From JAKAVN01 sp963734845 (GTDB lineage Bacteria; Desulfobacterota; Binatia; Binatales; Binataceae): DNA of 64,000 bases. Where the stretch lies: NCBI GenBank assembly GCA_963734845.1, contig CAVTIS010000018.1:496001-560000 (forward strand), in the 5' to 3' direction. Shown here piece by piece: positions 1 to 10,421 of this stretch. The notes under the pieces are model-generated. The model worked only from the letters and a program-made list of their open reading frames with translations, did not search any database and was not told the origin of the DNA. Numbering within the stretch: position 1 is the stretch's first letter; each line of letters opens with the position of its first letter. The translations under genes were made by a program, and so were the position numbers.

Positions 1-965
1 GCCACGAGGCTGTTTTGAATCTGTTGAAGAACGAGTTGCGGAAAGATGGCCTGAATCTGAAAAGTCCCCTCGTCGAGTTCGCTGATCATCGAGAGGAGCG
101 ATGGATCCTGCAACCGGAGCCCGTCCTTGAAAGATGACACACCGTCTTGCTTGTAAGCGGCGCCGCCGGTCGTATCCTGAGTATGAAACCCTCGGGTGTA
201 ATTATGCAGGCCCCTCTCGCCATTTATCACTTCGGTCCGTGTGGTGGTCGCCCTAAACAGATTGAACGTGCTGAAGAAGGCGTGCAGCAGCGAAGCATGG
301 TAATTGTCTCTGACGTTTTCGTGGTAGAGCTTCCAGTTCGACTTTGAGTACTGGCGACTACAGCCGAGATAGACGATCGGCTTGTGGAAGATTCGGTCAA
401 GGCCGGGACGCATCTTTGGGCCGAGATAGTCGTAGAGCGACGGGGCGCTAGTGCTGAAGGTCGCGAAGATCGCACAGCGATAGCTGTCCACCCGGAGTTG
501 CTCCAGGCCGTGGTTAGTCGGATCGAAGTCGGCCGGCATTCCCGCCGAGCCTTTCACCCCGTTCCGAAAGGGAATTCCCCGCAACTTGCCCCGCGTGTCG
601 TAGCTCCACTGATGATAGGCGCAGATGTGGGTTTTGGCGTTGCCGCGCGCGGCCCGGCAAACCATCGCACCGCGATGGGCGCAGCGGTTTACCCACGCAG
701 ATAAGCTTGCGTCCCCATTGCGGGTGACGACGACCGGCGTGTCGCCGACGAAGGTGCTCTTGAAGTCGCAGGGATGCGGAATCTCGGCTTCCAGGGCGAG
801 GAAACTCCAGACCGGTCCATGAAAGATCCGTTCCTGCTCGACTCGATAAATTTCGGGCGAGCTGTAAACCTTGTAGGGGATCCGCGACCCATCGGAGCGG
901 GGGAAGTAAACTAACTTCTCGGCTTGGGTCGTGACAGTGCTTTGAGGCGAGGCGTTATGGTCCAT
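1..965 (-). CDS. Rieske non-heme iron oxygenase, large subunit (3' end outside window)
   Basis: Ring-hydroxylating oxygenase alpha subunit, which would use a Rieske 2Fe-2S cluster and a mononuclear iron to oxidise an aromatic or related substrate. Reading leftward from the ATG at 963-965 the frame stays open to the window edge (321 codons). Residues 95-118 carry the Rieske pattern C-x-H-x17-C-x2-H (CAHRG then CAYHQW). Around residues 215-228, ENVRDNYHASLLH fits the mononuclear iron site with two histidines; the third ligand is expected beyond the edge. A GGAGG lies 8 nt before the ATG. It is the last visible gene of a three-gene minus-strand set with an amidohydrolase and a flavin monooxygenase, which suggests catabolism. 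The substrate cannot be told. Confidence 0.9.
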   Translation of the reverse strand, partial: MDHNASPQSTVTTQAEKLVYFPRSDGSRIPYKVYSSPEIYRVEQERIFHGPVWSFLALEAEIPHPCDFKSTFVGDTPVVVTRNGDASLSAWVNRCAHRGAMVCRAARGNAKTHICAYHQWSYDTRGKLRGIPFRNGVKGSAGMPADFDPTNHGLEQLRVDSYRCAIFATFSTSAPSLYDYLGPKMRPGLDRIFHKPIVYLGCSRQYSKSNWKLYHENVRDNYHASLLHAFFSTFNLFRATTTRTEVINGERGLHNYTRGFHTQDTTGGAAYKQDGVSSFKDGLRLQDPSLLSMISELDEGTFQIQAIFPQLVLQQIQNSLV

Positions 966-1031
966 ACCAACCTCCACCGCTAGAAGCTGCGACTCTACCA
1001 CGGAAATTAGTCAAACTGCGACCAAAGCGGT

Positions 1032-1078
1032 GAGGCTGCCCTGTTCGGCAAGCCAGCCTCGATAGCAGTAACGGGACG
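1032..1078. repeat. Dispersed hairpin repeat, copy 1
   Basis: About 47 nt closely matching a second copy at 4054-4104. Both have an AGGCTG/CAGCCT stem enclosing a TTCGG-containing loop and a conserved downstream tail (GAT-GCA-TAA-GGG-ACG). This copy lies between the amidohydrolase stop and the Rieske gene start. It could be a REP-like element or a weak terminator; there is no T-run. Confidence 0.55.
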
Positions 1079-1124
1079 CTGTGCATCTCTCTGATGAGCT
1101 TCCCCGAAAGGGCCGAGAAAGGCG

Positions 1125-2417
1125 TCAACCTGCGCCTATTGCGCCGTGCGGCCTTGCCCGGCGCGCGAGCGCATCGCGATCGAGCTTGTGGAAGTTGCCG
1201 TTCTGCATGATGGCCACGAGCCGCTCCTGCCGCTGCAGGATCGACACGTCGGCTAGCGGGTCACCATCGACAAGCAGCAAGTCAGCGAGGTAGCCCTCGC
1301 GTACCTGGCCGAGCTCGTGTCCCATGTCCATCAGCTCGGCGCCGATACGCGTCGCGCAGGCCAGCGCTTCGCTCGGGCTGTAGCCGAACAGCTTAACGAA
1401 GTGCTCAAGGTCTCTCGCATTGGCGCCTTGCGGTGTGATGTCGAAGCCGTAGTCGCCACCGATCACCACACGGATGCCGCGCTTGCGCATCTGCTCGTAG
1501 GTCCTGACCGTGGCTGCTAACGATCGCTCGACCGACTCGCGCAACTTCAGGTCGGCGGCGGTGCTGGATGCGGTCAGGCTTTCGCGCACTGCGTACGGAA
1601 GTCCGATCGCTGGACCTACGAACACCCGGTGTTTCTCGCCCTCCAGCAGGTCAAGCGCCTCGCTGTCTGCGTGCTCGCAGTGATAGATCACGTCGACGCC
1701 GCAACGGACCGCGCGCTTGACGGATTCCGCCGCCCGGCAATGACAATTGACCTTGCGGTGGAAGTCGTGCGCCACCTCGACCCCGGCGCGGATCTCCACC
1801 TCGCTCATCACTGTCATCTCAGCCTTGGCGGCCCTGTATAAATTGTCCCCAGAGACGTTGAGCTTGATCGAGTCCGCACCCTCGCGGCAGCACAGCCGAG
1901 CCCATTTGACGATTTCCGCTGGGCCGTCGGCGATCACCGCGAAGCTCTCGCGGTACATGTGCGCACTGCGCTCGTCGCCCAGGCCGCCGGTCACCGTAAT
2001 CTCGGGTCCGCAGGCTTTCAGCCGCGGGCCCGAAATCTGCCCGGCCGCGATCGCGTTGCGGATCACGATATCGAGCCTGAGCTTCGCCGACGCCGCGCTG
2101 TAGGCGCTGGTGAAGCCGTGGTCGAGCAGGGCCTTCGCGTTCCGTGCGGTGAGCAACGTGTGTTCCTCCGGCGGCAGGTCGCCCAGGTCAGTGCTCGCGA
2201 CCGCGTTACCGAAAGAGAGGTGAGCGTGACCCTCCACCAGTCCGGGCATCAGTGTCATGCCGCCGGCCTCGATGACCTCGGCGCTCCCGCCGTCAAGCTG
2301 GCCACGGTTGCGCGCCACTGCGCGGATACGCCCGCCGTCGATCAGCAGGTCCGCGGGAAAGGCCGCTTTGCCGCTGCCGTCCCAAACCCTGCAATCCCGG
2401 ATGATCGTCTGGTTCAT
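1125..2417 (-). CDS. Amidohydrolase (imidazolonepropionase-like metal-dependent hydrolase)
   Basis: 430-residue amidohydrolase-superfamily enzyme that would hydrolyse a C-N (or similar) bond in a TIM barrel with bound metal. Visible are the first metal motif HAH at residues 64-66 in VEGHAHLS, a lysine in SIKLNVSGDN that could be the carbamylated bridge, histidines in VNCHCRAAE and IYHCEH, and a GGD near residue 320 where the family usually has the catalytic Asp. The start at 2417 is preferred because GGAGGACAGC directly precedes this ATG; an upstream in-frame start at 2459 has no such site. It sits 147 nt after the flavin monooxygenase and 160 nt before the Rieske gene on the same strand. Substrate unknown. 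Confidence 0.88.
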   Translation of the reverse strand: MNQTIIRDCRVWDGSGKAAFPADLLIDGGRIRAVARNRGQLDGGSAEVIEAGGMTLMPGLVEGHAHLSFGNAVASTDLGDLPPEEHTLLTARNAKALLDHGFTSAYSAASAKLRLDIVIRNAIAAGQISGPRLKACGPEITVTGGLGDERSAHMYRESFAVIADGPAEIVKWARLCCREGADSIKLNVSGDNLYRAAKAEMTVMSEVEIRAGVEVAHDFHRKVNCHCRAAESVKRAVRCGVDVIYHCEHADSEALDLLEGEKHRVFVGPAIGLPYAVRESLTASSTAADLKLRESVERSLAATVRTYEQMRKRGIRVVIGGDYGFDITPQGANARDLEHFVKLFGYSPSEALACATRIGAELMDMGHELGQVREGYLADLLLVDGDPLADVSILQRQERLVAIMQNGNFHKLDRDALARRARPHGAIGAG

Positions 2418-2563
2418 GCTGTCCTCCCTTTGCTCCGCCGGTGCACCTCCCAATGCCACACGCGCCTCTGCTAGTCACCTCGGTTCGGATAAGGTTTTCG
2501 TGGCTCTTAGGTTTGGGCGACCAATTCATCCGCATCTCGCCGATGCCCTCCTCGTAGCTGCTG

Positions 2564-3808
2564 TCACAGAGATGGGTTGTCGAGTGGCAGTCCCAGCTTC
2601 ACCCGTCCATGCGAGGCCGCATTGAAGTCCCAGTTATGCGTAACATGACGGGTTTCGGTGCACAGGTTCCGATACTCGCGGCCGATGCGATTTTTCAGAT
2701 ATACTCCGCGACCTCCTTCGGCGTCCCAAATCGCGTTCGCGGCCGCAAATGCCAGTTTTCCAGCATACGCGGCCAAGCATCGAGAGCGCGTGCGCTGCTC
2801 GTTGTCAGGTAGCGCACCAGAATCCAGCACGGACATAATTTCGTCGCACGCGGCATAGAGCACCGCGCGAGCGGCCTCCAGCGCAGCGACGGCCTCTGCG
2901 ACTTTTATATGCTGACTCATCAAGCTGCGGGTCTCCCGGCCAGTCATCAGCGCAACTCGTCTTTTCGCTTCTTCGACATAGTCAGTCAGCATTCCTTCCG
3001 CCATTCCGAGAGACGCGCTTGCGAGCAGGATGCCAAACCACATGTAGCATGGTGAGCGATAGAGCGGTGCGGGATGGAGACGGTTGCCGGGGGTTTCGCC
3101 GCCCTTGAGGCAATCAATCGGCAGCGTCATGTGCTCAGGTACAAAAAGCTCCTCGACTTTGATGTCGTCGCTGCCCGAACCATGCAGTCCTATTGCATCC
3201 CAGGTCGGCACGATCGTCACCTGTCCGCGGGGCACGAGAAAGTAGCGCTCCTCCGCTACTCCGTTTTGGGCGTTGGCAACCATCCCCGAGAGAAAGCACC
3301 AGTCGCTGTTGTTGACGCCGCTGACAAAGGGCCATTGTCCGGTTATTGTGTACCCGCCGGCGACCTTGGCGGCACGGCCAAGCAAAGGGATGAGGATGCC
3401 GCTCACGAGGTTGTCGGGCGCGTTGCTCCAGATCGCTTCCTGGGCCGGCGGCGGCCATAGTGACACCATGAAGTTGTGCCCGATATATTGCGCTAGGCAC
3501 CACGCTGTGGAGCCGCATCCCTGACCGATCGTTCTCAGGATATCGACCATTCCTGCGAACGGCGCCTGGCATCCGCCGTAGCGCGCAGGCTGCAAGACGC
3601 GAGCAACGCCGGAGTCCTTGAGGTCGCGCACCGTCTCGGCGGGGAGCCGGCGCAGAGCGTCTGCTTCCGCGGCTCGCGCCCGGAGCATTGGAATCAGCGC
3701 TAGTGCACGACGGACCAAATTGTCGCGCGTGCCAACGCTTTTGCATCCGTGTAAGGTTAGTGTTCCGGCGGAGATCTCGGAGGACCCTACAGAAGCCGTT
3801 TTGCTCAT
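2564..3808 (-). CDS. Acyl-CoA dehydrogenase-fold flavin-dependent monooxygenase (HsaA/HpaB-C2-like)
   Basis: 414 residues with the acyl-CoA dehydrogenase fold: an N-terminal helical domain, a beta domain (ITGQWPFVSGVNNSDWCFLSG, near residues 140-160) and a C-terminal helical bundle ending in the NWDFNAASHGR region. Substitutions in the usual catalytic region and the GQWPFVSG motif are typical of the two-component flavin hydroxylase branch (HsaA, p-hydroxyphenylacetate hydroxylase C2), which uses reduced FMN or FADH2 from a partner reductase. The start is chosen at 3808 because GGAGGT lies 8 nt before it; an in-frame start at 3955 lacks a site. No reductase is visible. It heads the catabolic gene set. 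Confidence 0.85.
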   Translation of the reverse strand: MSKTASVGSSEISAGTLTLHGCKSVGTRDNLVRRALALIPMLRARAAEADALRRLPAETVRDLKDSGVARVLQPARYGGCQAPFAGMVDILRTIGQGCGSTAWCLAQYIGHNFMVSLWPPPAQEAIWSNAPDNLVSGILIPLLGRAAKVAGGYTITGQWPFVSGVNNSDWCFLSGMVANAQNGVAEERYFLVPRGQVTIVPTWDAIGLHGSGSDDIKVEELFVPEHMTLPIDCLKGGETPGNRLHPAPLYRSPCYMWFGILLASASLGMAEGMLTDYVEEAKRRVALMTGRETRSLMSQHIKVAEAVAALEAARAVLYAACDEIMSVLDSGALPDNEQRTRSRCLAAYAGKLAFAAANAIWDAEGGRGVYLKNRIGREYRNLCTETRHVTHNWDFNAASHGRVKLGLPLDNPSL

Positions 3809-4053
3809 AGCGATGACCTCCTGAAATCGCCCAGCAAAGTTCGCAGCTGCGACGCCCATTTGGCATATCTCAACCCGACGCTTAACAGAAGTCCGCGCCA
3901 ACGCCGGTTTGACACGTGCTGACCGCGATCGAAGGACGCTGCGGATTCGGCCCATGGCCCTCTTCGCCAGCTGACGCTCCCCAAGTCTGTAGTTTCGGCC
4001 ACCGGCAGGTTTTATGCCAAGGGTACGCTGTCCTGAACTCAGCCTAAATCAAC

Positions 4054-4104
4054 GAGGCTGGCCCTCTTCGGAGAGCCAGCCTAGATGGCATTAATAGGGC
4101 GACG
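4054..4104. repeat. Dispersed hairpin repeat, copy 2
   Basis: Second copy of the element at 1032-1078. Positions 4055-4082 form a perfect 8-bp stem AGGCTGGC/GCCAGCCT closed by an inner CTC-TTCG-GAG hairpin, a stable UUCG-type loop on the plus strand. It lies just downstream of the small zinc-ribbon gene on the minus strand, so it may help end that transcript, although no T-run follows. Confidence 0.55.
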
Positions 4105-4109
4105 TGGAA

Positions 4110-4421
4110 CTATTTCGCGGGCTTCGGCTGGCGGCAATGCGTCGCCTTCTCGCTCTCCGCGGCCGAGCCGTAGCGTTTCTTGAAGCAGGCGCGGCATCGG
4201 GCGTCGCGTCGCTTCCTGAAAGACGGCGCGAGATCATCGCTGCCGCAGTATCGGCAGAGTAGCTTGTCCGGTTTTGCCGCAGATTGGGATCGGCGCGATC
4301 TGGTTGCTCTAATCGCCACGGTCGGAGCAACCTTTGCTTCGCGCGCGGCGGATCTTGTGACATGGTCATTCCGGATCTCCTTCTCGGGCGGCAGTTTTGG
4401 AATCGCCGCCGTCGCGAACAC
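4110..4421 (-). CDS. Small zinc-ribbon protein
   Basis: 103-residue basic protein whose C-terminal third has four cysteines in a zinc-ribbon layout: CRYCGSDDL, then about 15 residues, then CRACFKKRYGS. The N-terminal half is rich in Ala, Arg and Ser and looks unstructured. The start is uncertain: no clear ribosome site precedes 4421, and a GGAG before 4372 serves another frame whose product is not protein-like. Function unknown; a nucleic-acid-binding role is only an inference from the zinc ribbon and positive charge. Confidence 0.5.
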   Translation of the reverse strand: MFATAAIPKLPPEKEIRNDHVTRSAAREAKVAPTVAIRATRSRRSQSAAKPDKLLCRYCGSDDLAPSFRKRRDARCRACFKKRYGSAAESEKATHCRQPKPAK

Positions 4422-5385
4422 ACATCGCTCTGTCGCGGCAGTTTTGGAAGGGCGTCATGCGCCTGCGGAGGCGATAGTCAGGCGAATCGCGTATGCGAAT
4501 CAGCTGCCGGTGTGATTGATAATTCCTCTCGCCCGGGCGGACCTAGGCAAATCGCACCCGGATAGGTTTTGCCCGATTCTGGCGCTTAGCGCACAAGGAG
4601 GCGTTCTCCGGGTCCGCGCGCGATCCCAAATCGCCCGCACACGCGCGCGTTTCGATCCATCCTACCCGATGTAGCGAAAGATGACAGGTGGTGGTGTGGA
4701 GCAGAAGGGAATCACATAGAAATGAAAAGACCAATCATATCAATGGATCTAATCAGCTGGTCTAACGAATACCCCCAAAACTACCCCCCCCGCGCCCAAA
4801 TTGCTTCGATAGGGACAGCGCGGAGCCAAAAAGCGAAAAAGGGTATAAGTGGGGTTATCATCTTCCTCTTTTTCGCGGCAGTCCATACTCGGTGACTCCT
4901 GGCTGCTCTCGCTCGATTTTGGCGACCATGACCTCGATCTTGTTGTTAACATCGCGGCCGGTTCGACCTGCGCAGGGGTGGCCGATTTGGGCTTCGCGCT
5001 TACAGTTACTCGTGACGCCCGCCAGCTTCGAAGGCGCAACTCCTGTACGCGCAAGCGGGATGACACCGTCCCGAGCGGCATACCGGCTTGTCGATCATGG
5101 GTTCCAAATCGAGGTCCTCACAAACATGCCGCACTAAATCCTAAGCAAGGAGGGGTCCTGAACTCTAACGGCGAGCCGCGGCGGAGGCTGGTTTTTAGCG
5201 CGACCCGGACGGCGGCTGACTCGCCTGATTCAAAGGCAAACGTTCCATTTAAACCCTTGTGCGCCAATGACTTCGCGAAGGTGTGTCAGTGATGTGCCAG
5301 TTAACCGGCGCGCGCCTCAGCGAACGAACCGCTAAATCGCTGCAACTGCGCGGACGGGCAGTCGGCGTGAGGGCCAGCGCGAGTC
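4422..5385. other. Long stretch without a convincing gene
   Basis: About 960 nt with no supported gene. A minus-strand frame between roughly 5137 and 4859 has a coding-like composition but contains an in-frame TGA after ten codons and no later good start before its best part, so it may be the remnant of a small gene. A C-rich run lies near 4771-4796. Confidence 0.4.
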
Positions 5386-6456
5386 TCATCCCACAATGGC
5401 GAAGGCGATGGCGCTGGGCGACACCCCGACGACGACGGGCATCCCGGTATGATTGTTCGAGGTACGGATCGGGGTGAGCAGGTTGCCACCTCCGGTCACA
5501 TAGAGCGTCTTGCCGTCCGGAGTGACGGCCAGCGTGAACGGCTGATGCGGGACCGGAATAGGGGCGCCCGCCGTGTAGGCGGACACCCGGATCGGTGTCA
5601 CGCTGTCGCCACCAGAGTTGAGGACGTAAAGCTTCCGTCCGTTCGGTGTGACGGCCATGTCGAAGGGCTGGTGGCCCACTGGGATTGCGGGCAGGGCTGT
5701 GTTGGTGGCGGTGCGGATGGGCGTCACGGTATCGTCGTCGTTATTAGAGACGTAGGCCATCTTGCCATTTGGGGTGACGACGATGGCGGCGGGTCCATTG
5801 CCGACCGGAATCGGCGGCCCTGCCGTGTTGGTCGGCACGTGGATCGGTGTCACGGTGGCATCGCTGCGGTTCCCAACGTAGAGCGTCTTGCCGTCGGGAG
5901 TGATGGCGGCGGAGTTGGGGAACCCCCCGACCGGGATGGCCGGCCCGGCGGCGTTGGTCGATACCCGGATCGGTGTGACGGTGTTGTCCGTGGCATTTAC
6001 GCCATAGACGGTCCTGCCATTGGGTGTGATCACCACGCGGAACGGCCCGTTGCCAACCGGGATGTCGGCCAGTGGGCTGTTGGTCGAGACGCGGATCGGC
6101 GTCACCGATGCCGAGTTGGTGTTGCCGACGTAGACGGTCCTACCGTTGGGTGTCACCACGATGGCGAACGGTTCGCCGCCCACCGGTATCGGTGGGCGGG
6201 CCGTGTTGGTGGCCGTGCAGATCGGGGTCACCGTGTTGAGCACGCCGTTGGGGACATAGACAGTCTTCCCATTGGGCGTCACCGCGATCGACTGCGCTCC
6301 TCCCCCGATCACGATGGGTGAGCCGGCGGTATGGGTGACCGTATCCACCGGCGTCACCGCGCCGGCAGCAACTGTGCCGGATACCACGTACGCGATCACT
6401 CGACGCGCGGCCGCGGATTGTTCGATCCATTTACGCTCAAATTGAACCTGTGACAT
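5386..6456 (-). CDS. YVTN-family beta-propeller repeat protein
   Basis: 356 residues made almost entirely of about eight repeats of roughly 42 residues, each with a variant of VTPNGKTVYVGN followed by TVTPIRVSTN and a PIPVG stretch. This is the YVTN/40-residue repeat of seven- or eight-bladed beta-propellers, often surface or periplasmic and of binding function. No convincing signal peptide is seen: the N-terminus (MSQVQFERKWIEQSAAARRV) is charged, though a moderately hydrophobic stretch follows. No good ribosome site precedes 6456, so the true start could differ. It stands alone between two gene-poor gaps. Ligand unknown. Confidence 0.85.
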   Translation of the reverse strand: MSQVQFERKWIEQSAAARRVIAYVVSGTVAAGAVTPVDTVTHTAGSPIVIGGGAQSIAVTPNGKTVYVPNGVLNTVTPICTATNTARPPIPVGGEPFAIVVTPNGRTVYVGNTNSASVTPIRVSTNSPLADIPVGNGPFRVVITPNGRTVYGVNATDNTVTPIRVSTNAAGPAIPVGGFPNSAAITPDGKTLYVGNRSDATVTPIHVPTNTAGPPIPVGNGPAAIVVTPNGKMAYVSNNDDDTVTPIRTATNTALPAIPVGHQPFDMAVTPNGRKLYVLNSGGDSVTPIRVSAYTAGAPIPVPHQPFTLAVTPDGKTLYVTGGGNLLTPIRTSNNHTGMPVVVGVSPSAIAFAIVG

Positions 6457-6880
6457 TTGCCAGCGACCTTTCGTCTATTAAGCTCTCAACTTCATATCGT
6501 GACAGGTCGGGCTGAAGTGATATGAAAACGCCTTGCAGCTCGATTGACGTTCGCCTCCAATCGGCTGATGGATAGCAATGCGAGCCCCGTGACGCTGGGC
6601 AGGTTCATTGAACAACAGTACGCATAGGTCGGCGATCCCACCACCCCGAATGTTCTGACACAGAACTGACACAATAGACGACTCGACGAGTCCTCTATCG
6701 TTTTCCCGAGAGTTCAGCCCAGGCCCAAAAGGAATCTAGGTCGGGGATACCTTACGCGCCGCCGCCGCGACGATCGTCGGACGATCGACCATGGTGTTTA
6801 AGTCACTTCCCAACTGAGGTCGTATGCGGCGGTGATTGCGGCCCAAAGGTGAGATCCCACGCTCCGCGGCCAGACTCGGG
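6457..6880. other. Intergenic stretch, nothing recognised
   Basis: About 420 nt between the propeller gene and the end of the cyclase-type regulator. Two short overlapping minus-strand frames (about 6478-6674) have no ribosome site and match nothing I know. Confidence 0.4.
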
Positions 6881-9800
6881 TTACGCGGCTAGTTCGTCGA
6901 GCTGTGCCTTGGCGTTCTTCAGAGCGGCGGTGCCGAAGCCCTCGGTGAACCAGCCGTAGATTTCGGCGAGCATCGTGCGTGCTTCGTCGCGACGACCCTG
7001 CTTCGCGAGCAGCCGGGCGAGGCTCGTCGTGACACGCAACTCCGCTATCCTAGCACTTTGCCGACGCGCGATCTCGATCGCTGTGCGGAAACACCGCTCC
7101 GCTTTGGCACCGTCCGATGGGTTCTGCACCAGCAATAGTTCACCCTTGACCTGATGTAGCCCCGGACTACTCAGCTGCTCCCCAGTCTTCGCGACGGAAG
7201 CTAATCCGTCCTCCACAACATTAAGTGCTTCCTGAGGCCGTCCAACTCTTCCGAGCCCGGAGGCTAGAAGACCAAAATACCAAGCTTGCGGCGTCCCCCC
7301 GGTAGCGCGGAAAGCGGAGAAACCCCGGCGCATCCCGGCGATGCCCTCTTCGAAGCGCCCTTGGACGATAAGAGCGGCGCCACTAACGGTGGTCGCCATT
7401 GCCGAAAAACTCACGAGTCCCCTCTCCTCGGTGAGCACCATCGACTCTTCGGCGTACTTTTGCGCCGCAGTGATGTCCCCACGGACCAAGTTGTGTATGG
7501 CCTCAAAGCAGGAAGCCTGAGCCAAAACGTTCGGATCGGAAAGACCGCTGAGCGATCTCCAGCATCTCACGCGATATCGCCCAGGCACGATCGGGATAGC
7601 CAAGTCCCCAAACACCAAAGTAGAGGAAGGAGAGCGACTGTAACCTCCATGCCTCCAACTCCTCGGGAAGAGGTTGCCGGAGGTCGAAAACGGCCAGCGC
7701 TTTCTCCAGATGCTCATTCGCAGAGACAAACTCACCGAGGAAGAAAAGGGTAGTACCGCGCGCGCTGTTGCCAGCCAAGAGCATCGCCGGGTCTTTCACA
7801 TCCTCGGCTGCGGCCAGAAGCTCGTCGGAGAGTTCCAGAGCGGTGTGAAGCTCCAGCTTCCACCAGCGCATTGACCATTGTCCATGAAAGATACGGAAGG
7901 TGAGAGCAGGGTCGCGGATTTGCGCGCACAGCTCGCGCGCTCTCGCATATACAGGCTCCAATTCCGCCGCCGCGAAGCCTTTTACTACGCCAAGACTTCG
8001 GCCTAAGACGGATTGGACTGACAGCTCCTGGCGCGCCCGTTCGGTGTCGTCGGGCAGATGTTTGAGGAACTCCAAGGCACTGGAAAGCCGGATTACCGCT
8101 TCGGAGTACGCGAAACGCGCTTCGGCTTGGCACCCGGCACGAAACAGATACTCTACCGCCTTGCGCGTGTTGGCGCTGCGGCTGTAATGGTGGGCCAGCT
8201 CGGCCAGGTGATCGTCGATCCGATCCTTGAACAGCGCCTCGATCGCCTCACCCGTACGCTCATGCAAAAGCCGGCGGCGCTCCATCAGCACCGAGTTGTA
8301 CGCCACCTCCTGGGTTAGCGCGTGCTTGAAGGTATATTCCGCTTCCCCCAACGCGGGTCGCTCGTAGATGAACTCGCCGGCCTGCAAGTTCTTCAACATC
8401 GGCTCCAGCTGATCGTCCGGACTGGTGGTCATATGCTTGACCAGATTCAGCGGGAAATCTCTCCCGATGACCGCCACGGTCTGCAGTAAGCCTTTTTCGG
8501 ACGCCGAAAGCGCATCGATGCGTGAGGCCAGGATGCCGTGGACGGTGGGCGGGACGTGAATCTCGGTCAGCGGTTTGGTGAGCCTGGCGGCGCCATTGTG
8601 GACTAGCACACCCTGCTCGAGCAGCGCCCGCACAATCTCCTCCATGAAGAAGGGATTGCCCTGGGTTTTCTCGATGATCAACCGCTTGAGAGATTGCAGG
8701 CTCGCGTCGCCGCCGAGCAGGGCGTCAAGCATCTCGTCGGCGCTCTGGCCACCCAGCGGATCGAGGCGCAACTGGGTGTAACAGGTGCGGTTGCCCCACT
8801 CGTGACGGTACTCGGGCCGGTAGTTGACCAACATGAGGATGCGCGCACTGGCCACGCTGTCCACGAGCAGGTCCAGAAGCTCCTGGGTCTCCGCGTCGAT
8901 CCAGTGCAGGTCCTCGAAGATCACCACCAGCGGTTGCTTGAGGCTCTCACGGATGATGATGCGCTTGATCGCCTCCAGTGTGCGCCGGCGTCTTATCTGC
9001 GCGTCCATCATCGCCAGTGACGCACCCGCGCCCGCGATGCCCAGCAGGCTAAGGATGTAGGGCAGGGTCTCCGTGAGCTCCGGGTCGAGACCGCGGACTT
9101 TGGCCTCGACCTTCTCAGACCGGCGACTGTCGTCGTCCTCGTCAGCGATCTCGAAATAGCTCTTGAGCAGCTCGATCACCGGCAGCCAGGCCGACGCCTT
9201 ACCGTGCGAGACCGAATACGCTTCCAGCACTTTGCATTCGTCCGAAATTGTGGCCTTGAACTCGTACATCAGCCGCGACTTGCCCGCGCCCGCCTCGCCA
9301 ACTGCGGCAACGATCTGCCCACGGCCAGCCCTGGCCTGATCCAGCACGCTGGCCATCACCGCCATCTCGCGCTCGCGCCCGACGAACCGCGTCAGCCCGC
9401 GCCGCGCCGCGAGCTGGAAGTGCGTCCGCAGTGGCCCGGCGCGCACAACCTCGTACACCTCGACCGGGGCCTCGAGTCCTTTAATTGCCGTCGGCCCCAG
9501 CGCGCGGAACTCGAAGTAGCCCTCGCACAACCGCTGCGTCGCCTCGCTCGCCGCGATCGAACCCTCCGGCGCCGCAGTCTGCATCCGCGCCGCCAGATTG
9601 GTTACATGACCGACCGGCGTGTATTCGGTATGGCCTCCGGTCTCGATCGTCCGCACCACCACCTCGCCCGTGTTCACCCCGACGCGGGCTTCAATGGGAA
9701 TCTTGCCCTCGTTACGCAGACGGTCGGCGTAGCGACGCAACTCCTCCTGCATTGCCAGCGCCGCATGCAGGGCGCGTTGCGGATGATCCTCGTGGGCCAC

Positions 9801-10244
9801 CGGCGCGCCGAACATGGCGAAGATGCCGTCGCCGGTCGATTGCGCGACGTAGCCGCCGTAGCGATGCACCGCCGCCATCATAAGCTGCAGCACCGGATCG
9901 ACGATCGCGCGTGCCTCCTCGGGATCAAGATCGCGCATCAACTCGGTCGAGCCCTTGATGTCCCCGAACAGCGCCGTTACCGTCTTGCGCTCGCCTTCGA
10001 TCGGATCGCCGGCCGGCTGCTCCGGCGTGACACGAATATTTGAAGGCGTCGATGCAGATTGAGGTAAACTGGTAGCGGAAGATGCGGCGTAAGCTGCGAG
10101 AGCGGCGCCGCAGTCCTCGCAAAACGCTGATGATGGGGCATTTTCCGCGCCGCACTTCGGACAGCGACTGGACAGCGGGCTACCACACGCGGCGCAGAAT
10201 TTCCTATTTGTCGTGCTTTCGGTCCCGCACTTAGTGCAACGCAT
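6881..10244 (-). pseudogene. Zinc-ribbon / class III adenylate cyclase / AAA ATPase / TPR regulator, frameshifted
   Basis: A large signalling protein in two frames. The first 913 codons (10244 to 7503) hold two N-terminal zinc ribbons (MRCTKCG...CAACG, CPKCG...CEDCG), a class III nucleotide cyclase domain near residues 85-250 with both metal Asp motifs (FGDIKGST and STGDGIFAMFG), a P-loop ATPase (GEAGAGKS, near residue 320) and the start of a TPR array. The remaining TPR region continues in another frame from about 7545 to 6881 (ending NAKAQLDELAA). Removing one T from the minus-strand TCTTTCC at about 7540-7542 joins them as EIAQRSSDPNVLAQ. This is either a single-base error or a recent mutation losing the C-terminal TPRs. 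Family members are thought to couple TPR sensing to cAMP synthesis. Confidence 0.85.
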
Positions 10245-10421
10245 CGCTTTCCCCGGAAACCCGAGCGACTCGCCCTTCTTCTATCATCCGGGGCCGGGAA
10301 GGGGCAGCGGGCCTGCGGAAAGGCGAACCGGCCCCGGTTAAGCGCCGACTTCAGGATTGTGACGCTGAGCACTTAAGCTGCCACGTGCTACGGGGTACGA
10401 TAGTGCGAACTCGGAGGAAGG

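Noticed and set aside
4859..5137. Minus-strand frame with coding-like residues (SKLAGVTSNCKREAQIGHP)
   Set aside because: An in-frame TGA after ten codons and no usable start before the good part; mentioned only as a possible remnant.
5449..6321. Plus-strand 290-codon frame opposite the YVTN propeller
   Set aside because: It is the antisense shadow of the repeat gene; its GRVGG-VDRCHG repeats simply mirror the real repeats.
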